From: an uncultured Candidatus Saccharimonas sp.
GTDB lineage: Bacteria; Patescibacteriota; Saccharimonadia; Saccharimonadales; SZUA-47
Reading direction: 5' to 3'
Length of the DNA: 5,030 nucleotides
NCBI GenBank assembly: GCA_943354655.1
Contig: CALRCT010000037.1
Coordinates: 1 to 5,030, forward strand
The notes under the pieces were generated by a model. The model did no database searches, was not told the DNA's origin, and was given only the letters and a program-made list of their open reading frames with translations. The translations under genes and the position numbers were made by a program. How positions within the stretch are numbered: the stretch's first letter is position 1; every line of letters begins with the position of its first letter. Of this stretch, positions 1 to 5,030 are shown in pieces.

Positions 1-679
1 TTCGGGCATTGTAATTTTCTGGGTCGATTACGTCACCGTTCTTATTAAAAATATCTCCCCTACCGTTGATTCTTAACATCCAGTCTTCGAATGTATCGAC
101 CGTTCTGTATATTCCTATAGCTTTTTTATTGGCATGCAAAAGTATACGATTTAAATCGCGTAATGTAGCAGGAACTGTGTCCATTAATGCTATTCCACTA
201 GTAGGAAAACTATCTAGTTCGGTAAAGTATACGTGACCACCTCTGGGTTGAGCATACTGTACTAATTGGCCTTCTTTTAACAAACTTGCCAACCGTTTGT
301 TAGATTCGTAATCAAAAGCAAAATCATAATCCAGCCCGTTTTCTTCTACTCTGCCGTCACGAAATTCGGGAAGCCTAGTAGTGCCATTTAAAACTGAATG
401 AATAACAGACACATTGTGCCTTGGTCGTCTTAATAACGATTGGGCTTCGGCTTCTATTTTTGCTCCATTTTTACCCACGCCAAATGGACCACTAATTGTG
501 GCGACAGCGTCTAAACTACACAATCTGTCTACTACGACACTGGCTGGCAAATACTGCTCGCGCGGGTTGTCTTTAAACAATTGAAGATCTGACTGGTCAT
601 GAAATGCACCATTAACCGGAGCTAATGACTGATTATATTCTAATGCACTTTTTTCGGACTCATTTGGTATTGAGCGCAT
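1..679 (-). CDS. Guanylate-kinase-like protein with altered active site, 3' end outside window
   Basis: The frame opens at ATG 679-677 and stays open for 226 codons to the left edge, so the C-terminus is missing. The start is well fixed: an in-frame TAA lies at 688-686, and the next in-frame Met is residue 166. No Shine-Dalgarno sequence is visible, and the gene follows tsf by 18 bases, so translation may depend on coupling. An unrecognised N-terminal segment of about 58 residues is followed by the guanylate kinase outline in the right order: a P-loop-like SGPFGVGKN (63-71), TTR (100-102, the GMP-phosphate Arg region), DYDF (117-120), LVQYAQ (139-144, where the family has LEHAE/IEWAQ), a hydrophobic strand (161-168) and RINGRG (203-208), resembling the lid RLRGRG. 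Guanylate kinase (GMP + ATP to GDP + ADP) is the family activity. However, the P-loop Ser/Thr is Asn71, the guanine-binding Glu appears as Gln141, and the RPxxGE stretch is divergent. I therefore call it kinase-like: perhaps a pseudo-enzyme or one with a different substrate. The family call is fairly secure; activity is doubtful. Confidence 0.72.
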   Translation of the reverse strand, partial: MRSIPNESEKSALEYNQSLAPVNGAFHDQSDLQLFKDNPREQYLPASVVVDRLCSLDAVATISGPFGVGKNGAKIEAEAQSLLRRPRHNVSVIHSVLNGTTRLPEFRDGRVEENGLDYDFAFDYESNKRLASLLKEGQLVQYAQPRGGHVYFTELDSFPTSGIALMDTVPATLRDLNRILLHANKKAIGIYRTVDTFEDWMLRINGRGDIFNKNGDVIDPENYNAR

Positions 680-697
680 AATTAATTACCGTACTTT

Positions 698-1288
698 TTA
701 AGCAACTTCTCCAAGTTGGATACGAGAGATTTTGCGAACAATAATATTCTCGCCAAGTTGAGCGTTAGCTTCTTTAACGACATCGCCCACCGTGATATCT
801 GGGTTTTTTACATATGGTTGGTTTAACAAACAACGTTCTGCAAAATACTTTTTAAGCATTCCTTCTACGATGTTTGGAACGATTTTTTCTGGCTTACCTT
901 CGGCTATAACTTTTTCTGAAAATTCAGCTGTCATTTTAGCTTTAATGTCTGCAGGAATTTCTTCTTCGCTAATATATTCTGGAGCGCTGGCTGCAACGTG
1001 TAGACAGATATTTTTAACTAGGTCAGTAAAAATTTCGTTACGAGCAACAAAGTCAGTTTCGCAGTTTACTTCTGCTAAAACACCAATACGGTTGTCATGA
1101 ACATAGCTTCCTACTAATCCTGCACGAGCTTCGCGTTCTCCACGCTTGTCGGCTTTGGTTTGACCTTTTTTGCGCATAGCTGCAAGAGCTGTGTCAAAAT
1201 CGCCACCTGCTTCTGTTAATGCTGCTTTTGCGTCGGTTAGACCAACACCTGTTAGTTCTTTAAGTCTTTTGATTGTTGCAATATCCAC
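698..1288 (-). CDS. tsf: Elongation factor Ts (compact form)
   Basis: EF-Ts is the cytoplasmic guanine-nucleotide exchange factor that releases GDP from EF-Tu during translation. The 196-residue product carries the N-terminal UBA-like helical domain with the family signature from LKELTGVG to DAKAAL (residues 9-24). The core motif TDFVARN follows (78-84), whose Asp79-Phe80 match the Asp-Phe pair that displaces the EF-Tu magnesium site in E. coli. The C-terminal module contains GKPEKI, then VEGMLKKYF and LLNQPYVK (131-161). E. coli EF-Ts is about 283 residues; this is the short architecture also known from Thermus, with one core subdomain reduced, and is not a truncation because both ends are intact. 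The start is GTG 1288-1286, chosen because GAAGGAG sits 7 bases upstream and the next Met is residue 38. It stops at TAA. It lies 152 bases after rpsB on the same strand, the usual rpsB-tsf order. Confidence 0.97.
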   Translation of the reverse strand: MDIATIKRLKELTGVGLTDAKAALTEAGGDFDTALAAMRKKGQTKADKRGEREARAGLVGSYVHDNRIGVLAEVNCETDFVARNEIFTDLVKNICLHVAASAPEYISEEEIPADIKAKMTAEFSEKVIAEGKPEKIVPNIVEGMLKKYFAERCLLNQPYVKNPDITVGDVVKEANAQLGENIIVRKISRIQLGEVA

Positions 1289-1295
1289 TTTTATT

Positions 1296-1302
1296 CTCCT
1301 TC
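1296..1302 (-). promoter_or_regulatory. Shine-Dalgarno site of tsf
   Basis: On the minus strand GAAGGAG is followed by a 7-base spacer (AATAAAA) and then GTG. It is the strongest ribosome binding site in the window and decides the GTG start of tsf, which has no ATG near its N-terminus. Confidence 0.85.
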
Positions 1303-1356
1303 AAAATATTGATAATTTTAGGTTTTTTATTAAATTGTTCGGTCTGGTTTTAATAT

Positions 1357-1372
1357 CCGTTGACCTGAACGG
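1357..1372 (-). repeat. Small inverted repeat in rpsB-tsf spacer
   Basis: CCGTT and AACGG can form a 5-bp stem with a 6-base loop. It is flanked on both sides by a direct repeat read on the minus strand as AAAACCAG (1387-1380 and 1351-1344). No U-tract follows, so it is not an intrinsic terminator. It may be an RNA processing or binding element, or chance; the stem is short. Confidence 0.3.
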
Positions 1373-1392
1373 TAACATGCTGGTTTTTAAGT

Positions 1393-1408
1393 TATTGCCT
1401 GGGCAATA
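1393..1408 (-). repeat. Palindrome TATTGCC/GGCAATA in rpsB-tsf spacer
   Basis: The 16-base stretch is a perfect inverted repeat apart from the two central bases. As RNA it would fold with six pairs and a 4-base loop; as DNA it could be an operator-like site. It lies 33-48 bases after the rpsB stop. The bases after it on the minus strand (ACTTAAAAACC) hold no U-run, so a rho-independent terminator is unlikely, in keeping with read-through into tsf. The rest of the spacer (1289-1440) holds no ORF and no promoter that I would defend. Confidence 0.4.
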
Positions 1409-1440
1409 GATTTATATTCAGAATGCTTATTTACAAAAAA

Positions 1441-2181
1441 CTAAGCTTCTTTTACAGATTCGTCTTTGTCTGGTGTGTCAGCTTTTTTAGTAGCACCTGC
1501 TTGGCCGGCTTCGATAGCTGACTGAACATAGCTTAGTACTAGTTTAACTGCTTTTGCTGCGTCGTCGTTACATGGAATTGGGTAATTTACATCTGTTGGG
1601 TCAACATTTGTGTCGCAAATTGCAACTACTGGTATGCCAAGCTTTTTAGCTTCGGCTACTGCATTGTGGTCGCTTTGGATATCAACAATAAATACTGCTC
1701 CAACTTTTGCGGCCATGTTTTTTATTCCGCCGTAAAGTACGTTCATTTCTTCGATTTCTTCTTGGAATCGTTGAACTTCTAGCTTGTTGTATTTAGCTGC
1801 AAGTTCGCCGTTAGCCATACGTTCTTCAAGACTTTTTAGGTGCTTAATACGAACGTTGATAGTGTTATGATTTGTCATCATTCCACCTAACCATCGGTTT
1901 ACAACAAATGGCATTTTTACTTCTTCGGCTGTTTGCTGAACCATTTCAGCTGCTTGTCGCTTTGTACTTACTAAAAGTACTTGCTTGCCTTCGCTAACTG
2001 TTTTTGTAATAAAAGCTAGCGCTGAGTCTAGACCTTCTACTGTTTTTGTAAGGTCAATAATGTGGCTTCCGCCGCGCTTACTGTGAATGTATTTAGCCAT
2101 TCTTGGGTGCCAGCGACTAGTTTTGTGGCCAAAATGTGCGCCTGCTGCTAATAGTTCTTTGATGTCTACTTGTGTAGCCAT
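1441..2181 (-). CDS. rpsB: 30S ribosomal protein S2
   Basis: S2 is a late-assembling small-subunit protein that sits at the head-body junction of the 30S particle and is needed to hold S1 and to bind mRNA in many bacteria. The 246-residue product is full length for the family. It shows the first S2 signature from LLAAGAHFGH through W24-HPRM (residues 10-28), the RNA-contacting segment SKRGGSHIIDLTKTVE (34-49), VSTKRQA (71-77), RWLGGMMTN (96-104), a helical coiled-coil insertion (about 110-145), and the second signature (about 161-194) with VFIVD, AEAKKLGIP and DTNVDP. It then has YPIPCNDDA (200-208), where most bacteria have Gly, Ala or Ser in place of Cys. The last 16 residues form a charged tail. 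The ATG start is supported by the family N-terminus and an upstream AAGAAGGA; the stop is TAG. It is the first gene of the rpsB-tsf operon and has its own promoter and leader. Confidence 0.98.
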   Translation of the reverse strand: MATQVDIKELLAAGAHFGHKTSRWHPRMAKYIHSKRGGSHIIDLTKTVEGLDSALAFITKTVSEGKQVLLVSTKRQAAEMVQQTAEEVKMPFVVNRWLGGMMTNHNTINVRIKHLKSLEERMANGELAAKYNKLEVQRFQEEIEEMNVLYGGIKNMAAKVGAVFIVDIQSDHNAVAEAKKLGIPVVAICDTNVDPTDVNYPIPCNDDAAKAVKLVLSYVQSAIEAGQAGATKKADTPDKDESVKEA

Positions 2182-2279
2182 AGTGTTATAAATCCTTCTT
2201 CTTCGTACGGATGCTTACCTAGTCGTCTTTACATAAGATTGACCAGGAGGATTTTGCTCTGTACTGCTTAATTTGTAAT
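2182..2279 (-). promoter_or_regulatory. Foldable 5' leader of rpsB
   Basis: This is the likely untranslated leader, about 98 nt from the predicted start of transcription to the rpsB ATG. Two helices can be drawn. The inner one pairs CCUGGUC (2247-2241) with GACUAGG (2224-2218): 7 pairs including one G-U, with a 16-base loop. The outer one pairs AAAUCCU (2254-2248), directly next to it, with AGGAUUU (2196-2190), which contains the GGA of the ribosome binding site. The fold would hide the site. Autogenous control of rpsB by S2 through its leader is known in E. coli; whether this unrelated leader does the same is inference. A 7-bp match alone could be chance. Confidence 0.4.
2193..2200 (-). promoter_or_regulatory. 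Shine-Dalgarno site of rpsB
   Basis: The minus strand reads AAGAAGGA, 11 bases before the rpsB ATG. The spacing is slightly long but usable. Its 3' part (AGGA and the following UUU) is complementary to an upstream leader segment, so its accessibility may be controlled. Confidence 0.65.
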
Positions 2280-2285
2280 AAATAA

Positions 2286-2314
2286 ATTGTAACAGATACG
2301 GCGTAATTTTACAA
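2286..2314 (-). promoter_or_regulatory. Sigma70-type promoter of the rpsB-tsf operon
   Basis: On the minus strand TTGTAA (2314-2309, 4 of 6 to consensus) and TACAAT (2291-2286, 5 of 6) are separated by exactly 17 bases, and TG one base before the -10 box gives an extended -10. Transcription should begin near 2279, about 98 bases before the rpsB ATG. The -35 box starts one base after the preceding gene's stop codon, so the operon is separately expressed even though no terminator is visible between the genes. Confidence 0.72.
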
Positions 2315-2315
2315 G

Positions 2316-5030
2316 CTATTGGACTGAGAGTTTGCTAAGTTTACGAAGACTATAGATTCCATCCTTTTGTAGACCCCCTGCAGCGTCTACATATACTTGT
2401 GGTGCGCGTGAACCACCAGAAGTTAAACGAACGGCTGGTTGACCCTGCAATCGTACACCGTCAATCTCGCGCGTGGTCCTAAGGACGCCTTGATGATCTT
2501 GTGAGCTATTAGAAACATACAAAGGCACGCCCATACTAGCTGCTTTTTGTGCTGCATGAGTGTATAGCGCTCTTCGAGCAGCGTCACTGCTGTCGGTTGT
2601 GTACATAGTATCTAGATGCAGTGCTGGTAAACCTTGGTCGTCACTAACCATACGGTAAATTGCGCGCGCAACTTGCGTACCTTTTGCGTTGCGTAACACT
2701 AGTACCTTAGTGTTAGGGTCGGTATAACCAATTAAAGAAGTATTTAGTTCACCGTTACGATAGTTTTGGCAAGATCCTACTGGTTCTACCCCTACTCGAA
2801 GTGTCGTAATTAAGTCTGACGTATCCGAAACAGACATCTGTTGAACGTCGTCAGTTTGCAATGAATAACTATCTATAACAGAATCAATCTGATCTGCTAT
2901 AAATGAGTTTGCAGAAGGAAGATTCTTTCTTAACCTGGTTGTTATTGTTTTTATACTGCGTGATTTTTTACCCTCTTGCTGTAATAATGAGCCGGCTTTT
3001 AGTTCGTCTGCCGACAATTTAACTAGCGCCTGAATGTCTTCTGTTATTTGTAATCCCGATAATTGTCTGCGTAATTCTTCGGATTCCTGTTGTACCTGTA
3101 ATAATTGCCTGCTAGCTAGTTCGGTGTCTGCTGATTGTCGCAATAATTGTTTTTGTTTTTCGACTTCTGCAATTTTTGCGCCTATATCTGCAATTGCCGC
3201 CTTAACATCATCGTCACTTTGCAAGGCGTCGCTAAGATAAGTTTCGTTATCATAAAGCACTCCAACCAAAGCTTTTACTGCTGTTTCGGCCTCTATAGAA
3301 AAAGTATCTTGCATGTCGGTTGTTTCGTCTTGGGACCAAATTTTTAATTGTTCAAAAGTTAATTGTGCAGGCAATAAACCTTGGTCTTTTAAAACTTGCA
3401 ATGTTTGTTCGGACGATGATCCAAACTTCCATTCGCTAAATGTACCTGCAGATATTTGCTCTAGTAAAGTAGCGGCCAGCTTAGAATGATCTTTACTTTG
3501 AATGTGCTGCCGCATATAAACACCCAAAATTTGAGCAGTAGAAATAGTTTCGTCGCTTTGGGCTTGGGGATTTATATTTGCACCAATATAGGCGGCGACT
3601 GATTCTATTAAGAGTGAATTAACCTGGGAAGAATCGGTAATGCCTTCGAATGACGCTGTGGCAGATATAGTAAGAATAGTTGCAACAGATTCTAATAATT
3701 GTAGTGACTGCGCATTTGTAGTGCTACTTGTTTTCATTATTGTTTGTAACTGTTCAGTTACACCACGCGACTTAATTAATGCCATTGATTGATACGCAGT
3801 AGATGCTTGAGCAAGTAGTAGTTGTTTTGAGTTTTCGCGGTCGTGTCCAATTGCGCGTGACATAATATCTTGCAAATATGAATCAAATTTACCAACTCCA
3901 CGTTGTTGATTTACAGATTCGACAATAGTCATTTCGTCGATATCGTCGTACTGTGCAGAAATTATAGACAATTTATTGTACGCTGCAGCAGGATCTACTT
4001 TTATAAGCCTATTTATAATATTACGGCTGCTTTGGGGGTCGATAAATCTATTAAAGACATCTGGGTTTGACACGATATCGACTAATTTAGCATCGCTAAC
4101 AGATTCTATGAACGACGTAATTTGCTCCTTACTTACATAGCGAATCCAGGTAGAATCATAACTCATGTCACCCAAAAATAATGCTTCTAATTTAGGGTCA
4201 TTAATCAGTGATTGTACGGTATTTGTAATAAATTCTGCGTCAAATAAATTTTCGGCCTTAAAAATTAATTCTACTAATTTTGCGGAGTCTAATAAAGAAA
4301 TTATTTCTTGCGTTTTTTGTTTTGCAGCATCTAGCCCTTTAAAATCCTCTATTACACTAAGCGCATTCTTAACTTTATATGTAGATATTTCACTTTGTTG
4401 CAAGATACTGTCTAGCGCTAGATATGGCAATTGCGACGCATCAAAATCGCCAAGCTTTTTTAATAAATCTTCGTTTAAACTAAACTTGCTAATTACTTCA
4501 CCAGCTTTTGATATAGACAAAACTATTTGCTGAAGATCCTCTGTGCTTACATATTCCGATATTGTTTGTAAGCGAAACGATTGGTCATCTGCTCCTAGTT
4601 CGTTAAACGCACCAATTACAGCATTAGTAGCTTGTTCATTATCGTAGTCCAGTACCTTAATACATAAATTAACATTATCTAAAAATGATCCAGGAGATAA
4701 TAGACCAATTGCAGATGTAAGTTCTTCTTGTGATAAAACATTAAAATTAATAATCCGTTCTAGATTTCGTCCTATGCTAAAGGAATCTTGCGACAAAATT
4801 AAACTATGTGAAGCCATAATTAATTGTTCGTCGGTAAAGTATTTTTTTATGTCTTCACCTAAATAACCCGCTGATTCAAATACGACCAAACCATCAGTTT
4901 GCGTAAATCTGGTATTAAAAATCTCTTTTATGCGCGATTCACTTACTGCGCCAGACCGAACTGCATTCATTAAGTCGTACATAGACGTATCTGGTGAGTC
5001 AATAATCATATTAACCTGTTCGACGGCAAA
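2316..5030 (-). CDS. Large helical protein with coiled coil and C-terminal GSCQ-motif domain, function unknown
   Basis: I do not recognise this gene. An ATG at 5009-5007 would give 897 residues, but the frame stays open upstream to the window edge (seven more codons, FAVEQVN) and only a weak AGG lies before that ATG, so the true start may be outside. Residues below count from that Met. About 1-595 are rich in Leu, Ile, Ser, Gln and Asp and read as consecutive amphipathic helices, suggesting an alpha-solenoid. About 601-655 is a charged heptad-like stretch (AKIAEVEKQKQLL, QESEELRRQL), probably a coiled coil. After a basic linker (KKSRSIK, 680-687) comes a compact domain (about 727-832): SDLI, GSCQ with Cys747, LIGY, KVLVLRN, GTQVARA, LHLDTMY, a helix and VPLYVS. 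I recall a similar GSCQ...N..L.GY...VAR pattern in large proteins of other bacteria but cannot name a family. The visible part has only two cysteines and no convincing membrane segment. It stops at TAG. Codon and base use look like the neighbours. An intracellular scaffold or a large secreted protein are both possible. Confidence 0.85.
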   Translation of the reverse strand, partial: FAVEQVNMIIDSPDTSMYDLMNAVRSGAVSESRIKEIFNTRFTQTDGLVVFESAGYLGEDIKKYFTDEQLIMASHSLILSQDSFSIGRNLERIINFNVLSQEELTSAIGLLSPGSFLDNVNLCIKVLDYDNEQATNAVIGAFNELGADDQSFRLQTISEYVSTEDLQQIVLSISKAGEVISKFSLNEDLLKKLGDFDASQLPYLALDSILQQSEISTYKVKNALSVIEDFKGLDAAKQKTQEIISLLDSAKLVELIFKAENLFDAEFITNTVQSLINDPKLEALFLGDMSYDSTWIRYVSKEQITSFIESVSDAKLVDIVSNPDVFNRFIDPQSSRNIINRLIKVDPAAAYNKLSIISAQYDDIDEMTIVESVNQQRGVGKFDSYLQDIMSRAIGHDRENSKQLLLAQASTAYQSMALIKSRGVTEQLQTIMKTSSTTNAQSLQLLESVATILTISATASFEGITDSSQVNSLLIESVAAYIGANINPQAQSDETISTAQILGVYMRQHIQSKDHSKLAATLLEQISAGTFSEWKFGSSSEQTLQVLKDQGLLPAQLTFEQLKIWSQDETTDMQDTFSIEAETAVKALVGVLYDNETYLSDALQSDDDVKAAIADIGAKIAEVEKQKQLLRQSADTELASRQLLQVQQESEELRRQLSGLQITEDIQALVKLSADELKAGSLLQQEGKKSRSIKTITTRLRKNLPSANSFIADQIDSVIDSYSLQTDDVQQMSVSDTSDLITTLRVGVEPVGSCQNYRNGELNTSLIGYTDPNTKVLVLRNAKGTQVARAIYRMVSDDQGLPALHLDTMYTTDSSDAARRALYTHAAQKAASMGVPLYVSNSSQDHQGVLRTTREIDGVRLQGQPAVRLTSGGSRAPQVYVDAAGGLQKDGIYSLRKLSKLSVQ

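Noticed and set aside
1393..1408. Intrinsic terminator after rpsB
   Set aside because: The palindrome has no following U-tract on either strand, and the TTTTTT after the rpsB stop has no GC-rich hairpin before it.
792..1409. Plus-strand open frames at 792-1100 and 1170-1409
   Set aside because: They lie wholly or mostly opposite tsf, a certain gene, have no ribosome binding site and encode no recognisable protein. They are antisense shadows.
698..2181. Recoded UGA (Gly) genetic code as in some Candidate Phyla Radiation lineages
   Set aside because: S2 and EF-Ts read through at full length with the standard code, with normal glycine codons and no in-frame TGA.
3034..3347. Plus-strand open frames at 3034-3240 and 3147-3347
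   Set aside because: They are antisense to the coiled-coil part of the large gene, and overlap each other. Their Cys/Ser/Asn-rich composition is what a reversed coiled-coil coding sequence gives.
4165..4533. Plus-strand 122-codon open frame
   Set aside because: It is antisense to the helical part of the large gene, with low-complexity Ser/Asn/Phe composition and no start signals. It is not a gene I can support.
677..4830. Repeated CATAATTAATT near 677 and near 4816
   Set aside because: It is an 11-base AT-rich match, one copy at a start codon and the other inside a gene. It is expected by chance in such sequence and nothing else around the copies matches.
1..5030. CRISPR array, insertion sequence, tRNA or prophage element
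   Set aside because: No spaced direct repeats, terminal inverted repeats, transposase or integrase motifs, or cloverleaf with TTCRA could be seen on either strand.

Overview
The window is AT-rich bacterial DNA in which every gene I can support reads on the minus strand. From right to left (the direction of transcription) it holds: the 3' part of a gene for a very large, unrecognised, mostly helical protein (2316-5030, open at the right edge); a short intergenic stretch with a good sigma70-type promoter and a foldable leader; rpsB (ribosomal protein S2); a 152-base spacer with small inverted repeats; tsf (elongation factor Ts, compact 196-residue form); and, 18 bases after tsf, the 5' part of a guanylate-kinase-like gene that runs off the left edge.

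The organism is probably a member of the Candidate Phyla Radiation (Patescibacteria), perhaps Saccharibacteria. This rests on the style of the S2 N-terminus (GHKTSRWHPRM, then SKRGGSHIIDLTKTVE), the compact EF-Ts, an AT-rich genome and the odd guanylate-kinase relative beside tsf. It is inference from remembered sequence style, not a search. The ordinary stop codons work: S2 and EF-Ts are full length with TAG/TAA stops and no in-frame TGA, which argues against the UGA=Gly code of Absconditabacteria/Gracilibacteria.

The rpsB-tsf pair is the classic translation operon. Its promoter (TTGTAA, 17 bp, TACAAT with an extended TG) begins one base beyond the stop codon of the large gene, so the operon can be expressed independently. 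The roughly 98-nt leader can form a hairpin and an outer helix that covers the rpsB ribosome binding site, which is a candidate for feedback control by S2. The guanylate-kinase-like gene is probably co-transcribed as the third gene.

The two places worth most attention are the large protein and the guanylate-kinase relative. The large protein has helical repeats, then a coiled coil, then a small C-terminal alpha/beta-looking domain with a Gly-Ser-Cys-Gln motif. The guanylate-kinase relative keeps the family outline but has altered nucleotide-binding residues. I see no tRNA, rRNA, CRISPR array, insertion sequence or phage gene.
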